Notes under the pieces: model-generated | Told to the model about the DNA's origin: nothing | Seen by the model: only the letters and a program-made list of their open reading frames with translations | The model's database searches: none | Made by a program: the position numbers and the translations under genes | Assembly (NCBI GenBank): GCA_015680685.1 | Contig: MNCI01034769.1 | Span: forward strand, 180,162-211,594 | DNA length: 31,433 nucleotides | Direction: 5' to 3' | DNA from: Gnetum montanum | Taxonomy: Eukaryota > Streptophyta > Gnetopsida > Gnetales > Gnetaceae | Shown here: piece after piece, positions 11,336-20,830 of the stretch | Numbering within the stretch: the stretch's first letter is position 1 | How the letters are laid out: each line of letters begins with the position of its first letter

Positions 11336-11870
11336 CCAGTTTAAGGTCTTCATGGACCACCTTTGGTTTAAAACATAAAATGAATGTTAAAATTGCCAGT
11401 TTAAGGTCATGGTGGACTATCACTGGGCTACATTGTAGAGAGAGTGCTAAAATTACTAGTTTAAGGTCATGGTGGATCATGATAATGTAAAGTCTAGTCT
11501 AGGGTATGAAATGAATGCTAAAATTACCAGTTTAAGGTCACGGTGAAATGTTAACTAGTCCAAAATGTGAAAGAATGTTAAAAATTGCCAGTTTAAGGTC
11601 ATGGCAAACCACTATATGGACTTTACTATAAATTAAGATTGCCAGTTTAAGGTATTTGTGGACCGTTACTAGGCTATATTGTAGGTTAATGTTCTTAGTT
11701 TAAGGTCTTTGTGGACCATGGTGGGTTGTATTGTAGGCTAACGTTCTTAGTTTAAGGTCTTTGTGGACTATGGTGGGGTGGGAGAGGCTAACGTTCCTAG
11801 TTTAAGGTCTTTGTGGACTATGGTGGGGTGGGAGAGGCTAACGTTCCTAGTTTAAGGTCTTTGTGGACCG
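11336..11870. repeat. Tandem dyad-repeat array B at the RT/spacer border
   Basis: Ten or so units of 45-65 bp each contain CTAGTTTAAGGTC followed after 6 bp by GACC or a near match (for example AAGGTCTTTGTGGACC). Two adjacent 50-bp units, 11761-11810 and 11811-11860, are identical, so at least one duplication is recent relative to the rest. The array starts where RT homology stops. Confidence 0.88.
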
Positions 11871-12004
11871 TTGATTTAAAATTTGCAAATGTGAGCGAAA
11901 ATTTTGGTGGTCCCACTTTTTGTGCTGTGGATGAGTGCTACACTGTAGTGGGACTATGCTACAATAGTGCTACACTACAGTAGTGTCCCACATTACTCGG
12001 AGAG
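11871..12004. other. Spacer with short palindromic GTGCTACAC motifs
   Basis: No coding homology was found. GTGCTACACTGTAGTGGGAC (from about 11935) and GTGCTACACTACAGTAGTG with flanking GTCCCAC form overlapping inverted repeats just upstream of the TATA box at 12035. Confidence 0.5.
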
Positions 12005-12075
12005 GGAAAATGACAAGTGTTTTACCACATTGGCTATAAATAGGGAATTAACCCTTGGTAAACTTGTCATTTTCC
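12005..12075 (+). promoter_or_regulatory. TATA box inside an inverted repeat; candidate promoter of the antisense gene
   Basis: A plus-strand TATAAATAGGG (TATA at 12035-12042) sits in the loop between two arms. The left arm (12005-12026) begins GGAAAATGACAAG; the right arm (12057-12075) ends CTTGTCATTTTCC. Thirteen bases pair perfectly and TTACC/GGTAA continue the stem. It points toward the plus-strand gene at 16851-20057 and away from the RT, opposite to the retroelement's own transcription. Promoter activity is inferred. Confidence 0.5.
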
Positions 12076-12175
12076 TTGTCAGAGCCCAAACTTAGAGTGT
12101 AGCATGGTCAAACAGAGAGAGAGAGCATAGCAGGCTTAGCGTAGTAGCTGGTACTACCAATTTGTGAATGTGGTA

Positions 12176-12274
12176 ATGGCATGCAAAGGTGAACGCAAGC
12201 ATCGGGGACTGACCAAGGTGGACGAGGTGAGGGACACTCTGGGACGCCTTTCCAAGGCACTTGTCAAGGTGTGA
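12176..12274 (+). CDS. Small ORF downstream of the TATA box; possible first exon
   Basis: An ATG about 140 bp after the TATA box opens 32 codons (MACKGERKHRGLTKV...), rich in Lys and Arg. A plausible splice donor (GAG followed by GTGAGG) lies inside, at about 12227. If the antisense gene starts here, its first intron would be about 4.6 kb and would contain the LRR fragments. There is no homology, and the size is within chance. Confidence 0.2.
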   Translation: MACKGERKHRGLTKVDEVRDTLGRLSKALVKV

Positions 12275-13200
12275 CAATAGGCACCATTTTCTTGATAAGT
12301 CGTTATGCTACCCTTGTTTCCATTATGTGATACATCAGGTTAGGTTGCCATTGCGGTTATTACGGTCATTTTCGCAACTATCATCACTATTTTTGTTGCT
12401 ATTTTGGCCATTACGCTGTGGTCATCATTACTTGGCCGCAGCAGTTGTATGGCTACTATGCTATGGCTGCATGCAGACCACCCTGACCACCATTATTAAG
12501 AATGATGTCTATGTTACAACAGGGGTTTGGATAGTTTTTGATGGTGTAACGTACATTCGACGTAGCGTATCACCTTAGAGGGGTTTGTTTGTTTTCAAAG
12601 TTTTGCAGAAACATGACACATGCTTGGCGTGGTGTAGAATGAGCTATTTCATGCAGTAGGGTAGGAGCGGGGCAACGAGGGCACTGAATTCTTTTTCCCC
12701 TATGCTATTAAGGCTATAAAATTTTTGTTGTTGTTATGCTACATTGTTATGTTGTCAGGCCCTTAGGCCATTATGTTGGTAGTCTGTTATGCTACTACGT
12801 TGTCAAACTTGTAATGCTGCTACGTTGTTAAGTTCACTATATTACCAAATTTGCTATGCTGCAACACATGTTACAGTGCCCTTTTTGTTACATTGTTACA
12901 TGTCTGTTTGCACTTTTCCATTTACTATGCTACATGTGGTGTATTCGTCTTGCTACGTTGTGCGTAATGCAGCCATCACCTTTATGCGAAAGCATAACTA
13001 TTACGCTATGTTGGATAAGGCATGTTTGTTATGTTGTGCTATGTAATATATAACTGTCACACTGTGGGGTGTATCTACTATTGTTATGCTACATGGGGCT
13101 TAACTGCATACGCTACGCTACACGTTTGCTATGCTGCATGCGATGTTTACTTCTGTTCTTTGGGAAACTTATTGTTTCATGCTAAAGGAAAATTTGTAAC
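12275..13200. other. Noncoding spacer rich in TATGCTAC/GCTACGTTG words
   Basis: Short open frames on the plus strand here are low-complexity translations of repeated TTATGCTACNTTGTT words (clearest at 12735-12860). I see no domain. The words are the same GCTAYG vocabulary that forms the LTR hairpins. Confidence 0.5.
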
Positions 13201-13310
13201 TAGAGGATCACACTACACTACCTATTAATAGAGGATCACACTATGCTATATGTAAACGGAAGATCATGCTATGCTATATGCAAATAGAAGGTCATGCTAC
13301 GCTACATCAG
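13201..13310. repeat. Short tandem repeat (4 units of ~28 bp)
   Basis: Four diverged copies of TAGAGGATCACACTATGCTA follow one another, starting at about 13201, 13230, 13258 and 13286. They again end in the GCTATGCTA word. Confidence 0.75.
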
Positions 13311-14094
13311 TGATCATCACTTGAACACAGTGCTAACGTTTGATACTTTGTCATGCAAGGTTATGTTGAAAATCATTTTGATTATCCTTGAGGTGGTAGG
13401 AGTCCTATGCTACCTCAGCAAACCCATGGCCCATGCCCCCCCACCCCACACATGGGTAGGGGAGTAGGCGGTTTGGTTCCAAGAGGGTGCACAAGAGTTC
13501 CTCCTTTGCCACTTTAGTGTGATCGTATAGTCACACTTATCGACCGAGACAACAGCTGTGCTTATAGAAACATTGTTGCCTGGGGCAAACCAGGGTATTC
13601 TAAAGTTCCTGGCTAATGGGTCAATCAGGGGCAAAGGGGGAGGAAGCTCAAGCCAACATCCAAGGGGAATGAGGTATCTAAGTTGGATTTGGGACATGCC
13701 TGAATACAAATGCTACCACTTATACAACACGTTGTATGTCACCTGTCACATGGGCACCTATTTTCAAAACCCACTTGGAACCATTTACTGTGCTGGTGGT
13801 GAGTCTTGTGAAGGTATTTTAACATGTTACACTAGAAAAAAATGCTTACCATGTTCTTGTATGTTGCCAGGTTTTATATCGACGAGGGTAGTCTTCACGG
13901 TTGTTGGCACATTTTGGCCATTTCATGGAATAGAGATATGAGATGATTGAAACCTTCAAAATATTTCATTAGAACTATTGAAATGGAAAGATGTAGGCTA
14001 AAAAGGTATTGATTCTTGTCACTCGCTAAAAAAGATTGGATGAGATGGGCTGCATCTATTCTCCCTAATATTAATTCTTCAAATGGTCAGTTTT
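13311..14094. other. Spacer with unassigned open frames
   Basis: Overlapping open frames exist on both strands (13410-13709 minus, 13558-13941 plus), but neither has a domain I recognise and they shadow each other. The stretch precedes the LRR-receptor fragment and may belong to the same captured segment. Confidence 0.4.
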
Positions 14095-14277
14095 ATGCAA
14101 AGCTTCATTTCTGGTTCAATTACTGAGGAGTTGATCAAGTGTAAGAGTATGGTGTTTCTTGATTTGAGTTCAAATTAGCTTACCAGAAACATTCCTACAC
14201 ATCTCCCAATTCCTTGCATAATGAATGTACCTTAATGTCAGTGGTAATTCTTTGGCAGAAAACAGGGGCTCACTTTG
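14095..14277 (+). pseudogene. Fragment of a plant extracellular LRR (receptor-kinase type)
   Basis: Translation gives ITEELIKCKSMVFLDLSSN, then a stop, LTRNIPTHLPIPC and, after a 1-nt shift, YLNVSGNSLAE. This follows the plant-specific LRR consensus LxxLxLSxNxLxGxIPxxL over about two repeats. It resembles the ectodomain of LRR receptor-like kinases, where such repeats form the ligand-binding horseshoe. Two stops and a frameshift show it is dead. It is most simply a host-gene fragment captured by the retroelement or inserted into it; the parent gene cannot be named. Confidence 0.7.
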
Positions 14278-14534
14278 TATTTAAATTAATTTGGGATGGG
14301 AGCTTTTCCATCAAACCTGTTAATTTCCGCATTTAAAGATAACATGAGGCATAAGATGAAAGAACAAATCATCCATAGGAAACCATATTACGTAAAAAAA
14401 TACAAACTGATCTAAAATAGAGTTACCGTAAAATCATCGTAGTTATATCTTCTAAAAAATTCTTGGTTAAGCAACAAACATATTCCATTAAGCCTAAGAG
14501 GCTAAACAACTACAATGCTATCTGGAAACATAAG
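14278..14534. other. Junction between two LRR fragments
   Basis: AT-rich sequence without recognised coding content separates the plus-strand and minus-strand LRR fragments, whose 3' ends face each other. Confidence 0.4.
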
Positions 14535-14882
14535 CTAGTCGCAGCCTTGGATCATCGCTATTTCCAAAGACTTGAGACACCCTTCAATCCCAGCAATGGT
14601 TCTGAGGTGGTCAAAACCAACTACACTGAGCTCTAAAAGTTTGAAGATTGATTGCATGTGGATAGATTCAACCATTGTACATGTATTCACGGTGAGCCAT
14701 CTCATGTTTGAAAGATTTTCCAGCATGGATAGCAATCCTTTCAATGGAGGGAAATCTACAATCTCCTGAAGTACCAAATTTTTGAAGTTGTAGATAGTTG
14801 TAGGCAGTTGCTGTAAATTCCAGCAACTGCATATAAGCAAGTGTCCCAGTTGCTAAAGGTTCCCTAGATATTTGAGAAGCTG
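14535..14882 (-). pseudogene. Fragment of an NB-LRR-type LRR domain
   Basis: The minus frame reads QLLKYLGNL, a stop, then QLGHLLICSCWNLQQLP. Further on are FPPLKGLLSMLENLSNMRWL and GIEGCLKSLEIAMIQGCD before a TAG at 14535-14537. The spacing of LxxLxIxxCxxLxxLP is that of cytoplasmic NB-LRR (disease resistance) proteins, not of the receptor-kinase type seen at 14095. No NB-ARC or TIR motif is present. It is a partial LRR tail, probably gene debris carried in the element. Confidence 0.7.
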
Positions 14883-15495
14883 TTACAGAAGACGAACACA
14901 AGTCCTACCACTTTGCTGCAGCCCGACAACGTGCTCAATAGCAACGTCAACCCAAAAATTAGTGAAAATTCATGGCCTACCTCAAGCCCTAGCGATACCA
15001 CCATTACCGATGAATCTGAAAGAACTTAACCGTGAACCATCACTGAGGATTTACAGGAAGATGTGGCAGCTACCAGCGAACTGTGTGCAAAAGTAGTTTC
15101 AACTGTTGTGGTATTTTTGGGAGGTGCAACTTGCATGATGAGTTCAACGGAGGCATGGTTGCGCGTTGCAAAAGCTCATTGAGCAAAATTGGCAGCTAGT
15201 CAAACAACAAAGCACCTTCTCCACAAATATTTTTAAGGTTCTCACTTTTGATAAGGCATATTTTCATGTTTTGAAAAAATAAACTCATCGGTTGTTCCCC
15301 CAATCGATTTTCGTTCTACTACATCCATTTGTAAAGTTCTAGTTTCTTCACTAGACATGGAGGTCTCTTCTTGTAAAAATGAAACATTTCTATGACTTTG
15401 TGACTTAACTAGAGGTAAACATTGGATGAAAATATTGTATACCCCTATGAATTCTTAAGGAAAAAGTATTATAAGAAAAAAGAAAAAGAAGAACT
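14883..15495. other. Spacer, nothing recognised
   Basis: A short plus-strand open frame at 14872-15096 and its minus-strand shadow have no recognisable domain. The rest is stop-rich. Confidence 0.4.
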
Positions 15496-16719
15496 TGTTG
15501 AATATTTGTCTAATATCCTACACTTGTCAGTTGTAGCTTATCGGTGGTTACAACCACCCAAAATTTTTGTAACTTACATAACTTGTTGGGCAAGTAATCT
15601 CCTAGCTTTTTGGGCAAGTAATCTCCTAACTTGTTGGGAAAGTTACTTGGGAGAGAAGTTAGCAAAGATATTTTGAATGTAACTACCTTTTGAACCCTAT
15701 AAAAAAGCTTCAGGGGTAAGAAGAAATATAATCACAAGGGGAAGAAAACACACTTTGGAAGACTTGGGATACACTTGGGCTCTCACTTGGAGACACACTT
15801 TGAGTCTTAGGAGAAGAGCATTGTAAAGAAGAAATTGTGAAAGATTGCTTGTAAGATGACTGGCTAAAGAAACGATTTCAGCTTCTTTGTCATAGTCCTG
15901 TAAATTATGTTTTATTTTTATTTTTTTTAAATTGTTTAGCTAGTGGTTTAGATAGTATCATCCTTGGCAAGTAATTTTGGGATTTTTAGATTGCTCTTAT
16001 TGTTCTTGTTGCCTGATAGAAAATTTCTGTTAAAATTTTGTCATAAAAGTGCTTGTGTTTAAAAGCCTTAAGAGCATTTTAGTAGAAACTTTTATTATTG
16101 TGCAACGTATAAAAACTTCTATTGAGATCGTTGTAAGAGAGCCTCTACTTGTAGTCATGCCGTTGAACAATTCAATAGTCAAGAGGGTTCAGAAAATCTT
16201 TGGTATTTTGATGGGACCAGAATAGTTTCTTTTTATCTTTAAATTGAGTCTCTGTGGTATTTCAATCAGAAATTGTCAAGTCTTTTGAAGGTTCTGTTGA
16301 ATGCAATTGTTGACATCCATTATCTAGCCAAAATGGAGTCTTGTATGTGATATTTTACGTAGCAATTTTTTGGTAACATAGTAGGATTGTCTTGAAGAAA
16401 TTGCTTATTTGAGCCTTGGGAGTTTGAACAATTTGTAGTTATTGTATTTGGGATAGCTTTATTGTGAAGTGTTTACTTGTGTCATTTTACCTTGTTTAAA
16501 AATTTGAGGTCTACACAAATCTACTTTCTTTTTTGTCTATTTCCATTGAATCTTGCTCTATTTCTAGTTTTCTTGTGGAACTATCTCTTTCTCTGGGGAA
16601 AATTGGAAGTAAATTCGTAGACTTGTGCTCAAATGTTTTTGCAAAATTTTATGTGTTATAAGTAGGTATTATAAGGACCGCGTAGACTAGGTAATTGAAC
16701 AAAATAGGAACTCTCAACA
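15496..16719 (+). mobile_element. Possible degenerate solo LTR (low confidence)
   Basis: The segment starts TGTTGAATA and ends CTCAACA (TGTTG/CAACA ends). It carries a plus-strand TATA box (CCTATAAAAAAG, 15698-15705) and, upstream of it, repeats of TTGGGCAAGTAATCTCCTA (about 15588 and 15611). This layout resembles a plant LTR of about 1.2 kb. Against it, no target duplication was found (GAACT before, ACTCA after) and there is no second copy in the window. It could equally be the natural upstream region of the antisense gene. Confidence 0.3.
15698..15705 (+). promoter_or_regulatory. TATA box upstream of the antisense gene
   Basis: TATAAAAA on the plus strand lies about 1.15 kb before the first supported exon. 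GGGGTAAGAAG just downstream (about 15713) could act as a splice donor for a 5' leader intron. It is an alternative to the TATA at 12035 as promoter. Confidence 0.35.
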
Positions 16720-17193
16720 ACTCACAGTACTTGGCAAAGTTGGCTGAATCTCTTTAAGATAAGTCATTTATAGTTTACACACAACACAATTGTTTCATTT
16801 TCACAACCGCACACCACAACAACACACACACATACTCACATTAACTACTGATTCTATTTGGAGGTATATGGGCCTTGGTGTTGCTAAAGACCAGCAAGCA
16901 CCTAAATCCTATTCAAGGACACTCGTTGACGGTTGCGTCCCAAACGGTTGCCAACAACGGTAACACGGATACATTGGCATTGGCCCAAACAGCCCTACAA
17001 GAGTTCTCTTCTACCGGGAATGTGCATGCTGGTGTGATAGAACAACTTGGGCTTGATTTTAAAAGCTATCCAACCAAGTATTCCAAACTTTATGGAAAAT
17101 GTAAGGAAGTTGGTTGGTTGGATAGCGAATGGGCACCGCATTGACTGATCACCGTTGAATACGTTCTAGTGAAACTTCCACCGTTTAAGCCTG

Positions 17194-17285
17194 GTATGCT
17201 AAACTTTGCATTTGTTCTCATGTGTTTAAGTGATGATACGCTTTCTTCCTTTGCTAACTTTCTTATTTGTGGCTAACCGGTGTAG
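17194..17285 (+). other. Intron 1 of the antisense gene (92 nt, phase 1)
   Basis: The donor is CCTG/GTATGC, the acceptor is CCGGTGTAG/TAG, and a branch-like GCTAAC lies 20-40 nt before the acceptor. Removal joins ...PPFKP to VAKESLEV in frame and bypasses stops in the intron. Confidence 0.75.
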
Positions 17286-18334
17286 TAGCAAAGGAATCCC
17301 TAGAGGTCACAGTGATGACCTTTGGGTGTGATGATACCAACCTATTTTTCAAGTATGGGGAGGTGGAGGAAACTCAGCATTGGCTCTGCAATGGGATCCT
17401 AGCCACCCTTGTTCATAACATTCAGGAGGTTGGGCTCATGGATTTGTTTCTGGCTGTAAATCTAAGTGTCCTGATTGTAGAAATGCTTTCCCTAGTTGAT
17501 CCCTTCTCTGAGAAGGTTGACCGCTTCTACACACGCGTTCACAGTGTGCTGGTGGTGTTTGAAATTAACGAACAACTTTTTGTAGATCTTTTTGGTGTTC
17601 CTTTTGATGGTCTCCCTATAGGAGAAAAATCTAGAAAATATGCAAACCATCAGGGGGATATCGAGGAATGGCTAGGAACAAGCAAGGATTGAAAGGAGAT
17701 TTACATCTACAAGGTTGAGCTAGCAGTGGCCGAAATGATTTATCCTATCTTCCATGCCCCTGCCTTTCCCAAGCTACTCTCTCAAGGGAAAATCCTTGGA
17801 GTGGAGCAGGCTTGGATAATGAGGGAGGTCATGAAGGAAGGAATCCATTACAATTGGGTTAGGTACCTTTTAGAAGGCTTGTGCAGTGATATGGTTAAGC
17901 TTCACGAGAATCTTGAGTCCCATTTCAATGTACACTACGCCTTTTTTGTAGCTTACCTATGGCACTTTGTGGAATTCCTACTAGTTAGTGAAAATGACAT
18001 CTGGGTATAGCATGAACGTAACCATATATCTAAGCCATGGATCTACTAGGTCTTCCATACCATCTGATCCCAAGATCCCATAGAAGCTATCAAGGAATCA
18101 CTTTGAATAACGACGAGGGATCAGGTGGCATGTCCCTTTCATGCTTGTGACAATGTGGGAGAGGCGTCTCCCATTAACACAGGGAATGTGTTGAGGGGGG
18201 ACGCCTCATTGCAGAAATAGTAAAGACTAGGCTTCAACGTAAAAAGTCTTGTCCTACAGAAGAGCCTTTCCATACGAATGAGGAGAAGGAAAAAAAGTTG
18301 CACATTAAAGTTTGTAGAGTGCAGCCCCCAGTTG

Positions 18335-18459
18335 GTAAGTATGCTTGACTATTTTGTTAGTGTAGCATTTGCTATGCTGTGCTACGCTATGTAGCGTCAC
18401 ACAGCGTAACATCTATTTTAATTTGGAGTACCCTGCTTACTGTGATTACGTTTTTTCAG
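18335..18459 (+). other. Intron 2 of the antisense gene (125 nt, phase 1)
   Basis: The donor GTTG/GTAAGT is a perfect plant consensus; the acceptor is ACGTTTTTTCAG/TAG. Removal fuses a basic exon end (VCRVQPPV) in frame to the Glu-rich exon. The intron contains a GCTATGCTGTGCTACGC / TAGCGTCACACAGCG hairpin of the same type as those in the LTR U3. Confidence 0.85.
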
Positions 18460-18772
18460 TAGAGGAAGAAGAAGAAGATGAAGAGGCCCTAGCCCCTAGA
18501 ACGGGGGCATCTGCTAAAGAGGAGAAAGAGGCCTCCACCATAGAGAAAGAGGTCCCTATCATAGAGGAAGAGGCCCCTGTCGATGACCTTTTTGCCGAAT
18601 GTGATTTAGTACCCAAGGGGCAAATGAGTGTTGAGGATGTTGCCACACTGTTGGGTTAGATAGAAAGAGAGGGGCTTCAGTTTGATGCTATTGCATTTGA
18701 CCACTTATTTGATAGTGTGTCGATGGACGACCTCCCCCCACCCCCCTGCTATCACCCCTAAGGGTTTGTTGG

Positions 18773-18856
18773 GTAGGAGCTTTACACTATCATTTACGTT
18801 GTTCACCAGCTTTGTTGTTGTCCTCTCCACCATGGCTAACATGTTTTGTTGTACAG
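18773..18856 (+). other. Intron 3 of the antisense gene (84 nt, phase 1)
   Basis: The donor is TTGG/GTAGGA and the acceptor is TTTTGTTGTACAG/AAG. The intron is a multiple of three and open, so retention would not break the frame. Its T-rich, hydrophobic translation between Pro-rich and acidic exons argues that it is an intron. Confidence 0.65.
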
Positions 18857-18997
18857 AAGACACCACTATTGATGCCCCTGGTCCTTCTTCTTCGATCCAC
18901 CTCTGACCCTAGACCGAGACCCCCGACAAGTTCACTTTTATGAAGGTGATGGTCAATGAGATGATCGACTGTCTAAGGCAAATTGATCCATAGATTG

Positions 18998-19086
18998 GTA
19001 TGTTAAAGTTGCTACACTAAGCTTTCTATGTTGTTGCAATTTCTCTATGTCACTGTGACTAATGCTCTCCCATGTGTGGTTGGTAG
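18998..19086 (+). other. Intron 4 of the antisense gene (89 nt, phase 1)
   Basis: The donor is ATTG/GTATGT and the acceptor is GTGGTTGGTAG/CTT, with a CTAAT branch-like site about 40 nt upstream. Removal moves the reading into the long charged frame of 19087-19690. Confidence 0.7.
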
Positions 19087-19906
19087 CTTCTTGTCTCAAA
19101 TGGGATCCTAAGCAAGCTATTGAGGTTGACATTGTGCCCAAACTTCCGCTGTAGGTAGCCGAGGCACCTCATCACATATACGAAGAAGTAAGTAAATGTG
19201 TGTTGTACTCAGCACGCTCCTTATGGGAGTGTAGGTGTGTAAATGAAGACCTCTAGAAGTGGGTACAGAAACGTGAGAAGGAAAAGGCCAACCTAACTAC
19301 AGAGGTAGGGGATCTTCAATCTAGAAATGAATTTCTGTTGGCCTGGGACACTCATGATGGTAGTTGGCATACAGCCGTCATCGATTATGCAAGATATTGG
19401 ATGGCCATGTGAAGCAAAAATGAAGCCACACGTGATATCATCGAGCAATGCTTGCAAATGGACCTTCTAGCTCAGAAGAACAAAGACTGGAAGGACTATA
19501 GTGTAAAGGTTTATGAGTGGGAATAGGCACAGAATAATCATAAGAATATGTATAAAACAGAATGTGCTACCTATTGTAAACAATACTGGGATGCTTTAGT
19601 CAAGTTGCATACCCATGAGCTATTCCTTAATGTTATTGGTGATTCTGGGGCTTATGAATAGTTCATGCAACAGGTGATGGTTACTGAACTCCCAAAAGGG
19701 AAATGACTCTTCTTGCTGGTGAGACCACCACCACCACCTTTTCCCCAGGACTGCAAAGATGGATAGTTATAGAAAAAAGGAAGGTTGCAGCAAGCGCTAA
19801 TCTAGGGGATAGAAATTGGGCCAATGTCATTGAGGAAGAGATCCTATGATGTCTTGCGGTTGGCATGGATAGGATACCCCTCGAAATGGACGCGGGGCCA
19901 TCTTGA

Positions 19907-19994
19907 GTTAGTCACTTTTTATTGTGTCATAATTTATTTAATAAAATCCTTTATTGTAGCTTTAACTCATTATTTTATTTTCTTTGTTACGTAG
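19907..19994 (+). other. Possible intron 5 of the antisense gene (88 nt)
   Basis: A strong acceptor, TTTTCTTTGTTACGTAG, precedes a 20-codon open frame (GLNQDARPSETGNNGVGEDS) that ends at TAG 20055-20057. The donor GTTAGT follows TGA at 19904-19906, which would be a decayed Arg codon in this model. Alternatively translation ends at that TGA and the AATAAA at 19940-19945 is the polyadenylation signal. Confidence 0.45.
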
Positions 19995-20225
19995 GGTCTG
20001 AATCAAGATGCAAGACCTAGTGAGACAGGGAATAATGGTGTGGGTGAAGACTCATAGCATAGTGGCGCAACATTTTTATTCTTGTCTTTGAACTTAAAAA
20101 AATTATAAAAATTATTGATTTCATTGAATGAGGAATATAATGGGAAGGAATTTGTTTTATTTTGGTTATTGTTATATTTATTTTTTATTCTTTGTCTTTT
20201 TAGGCCCCTTGGGACCCTCTGGTTT

Positions 20226-20512
20226 TAGTTTTAGGCCATTTCAAGGCATCACTAGTTTTAGGCCATTTCAGGCCATTGCTTAATGATAATATATTTTTTT
20301 TATGATTTTTTTGAGAAGTGAAATAACTAGTTTTAGGCCTTGGTGGGCCGTGATGGTAGTTTAAGGCCATTCTAGGCCATCGCTTAATGATAATAGATTT
20401 TTTTTATGATTTTTTTTGAGAAGTGGAATAACCAATTTTAGGCCTTGGTAGGCCGTGATGGTAGTTTAAGGCCATTCTAGGTAGTCACTTAATTTTAGGC
20501 CATTTCGAGCCT
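20226..20512. repeat. Tandem dyad-repeat array C at the spacer/PR border
   Basis: Units of AGTTTTAGGCC or AGTTTAAGGCC are followed after 5-7 bp by GGCC. They are nested in a higher-order 104-bp repeat (starting at 20271 and 20375) that includes a T-run and TGAGAAGTGGAATAAC. The unit matches arrays A and B, but the arms are GGCC/GGCC instead of GGTC/GACC. Confidence 0.85.
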
Positions 20513-20830
20513 TATGCATGGTGTTAGTGACAAGGGCAATGCCATAAGGAAGCTCAACATAAAATGCAAATTAGCAAATTGTTGACTTAATGTAAAAAGT
20601 GAATTCATTGTGAAATGTAATTGATGCACATAGTGGACTTAATGTGGGAAATGTAAGTGACACAAGTAGTGGAATTTAATGTCAAACAATGCAATTATAG
20701 CGAACCGGATGTAAACATGTGAACTATGTATATAACAGAATGTAAAACACAATGTATACTGTTGGAAGTATGGCAAATTTTAATTATGTAATTGTTTCCT
20801 AACTTGACGTTAGGTAGGAAAGGCATAGGG
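20513..20830. other. Short spacer next to the protease linker
   Basis: No coding content was found. Short repeated words such as GTGGACTTAATGT and GTGGAATTTAATGT occur. If a PR-to-RT intron exists on the minus strand, its 5' end lies at the right edge of this stretch. Confidence 0.45.

Larger units (their letters stand above)
16851..20057 (+). pseudogene. Multi-exon antisense gene inside the retrotransposon (unknown function)
   Basis: Exons, inferred from open frames and splice sites: up to 17193; 17286-18334; 18460-18772; 18857-18997; 19087-19906; possibly 19995-20057. Each of the first four introns (92, 125, 84, 89 nt) is GT-AG, phase 1, and joins frames that are otherwise interrupted or shifted. 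The product would exceed 900 residues. It has an N-terminal Gln/Asn/Thr-rich part and a large folded-looking central part (17286-18120; RFYTRVHSVLVVFEIN, YFLVS-like hydrophobic blocks). An acidic Glu-rich linker follows (18460-18600), then a charged helical stretch likely to be coiled coil (19250-19640). Breaks include TGA at 17142 and 17690, stops after 18008, frame changes at the G run (18195-18200) and C run (18733-18747), and a shift near 19695. I do not recognise a catalytic domain. Tat elements are known to carry antisense extra ORFs; homology to those is a guess. Confidence 0.72.

Noticed and set aside
13410-13941. Overlapping open frames on both strands near the LRR fragment
   Set aside because: Neither shows a known domain or a start context, and they exclude each other. 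Kept only as unassigned spacer.
18446-18646. Minus-strand Ser-rich open frame
   Set aside because: It is the complement of the Glu-rich exon of the plus-strand gene, which has splice-site support.
19718-19749. GTGAGA...TTTTCCCCAG as an intron of the antisense gene
   Set aside because: It would be about 30 nt, too short for plant splicing; a simple frameshift near 19695 explains the frame change better.
19940-19945. AATAAA as a definite terminator of the antisense gene
   Set aside because: It lies in AT-rich sequence and would be intronic if intron 5 is real, so it is mentioned only as an alternative.
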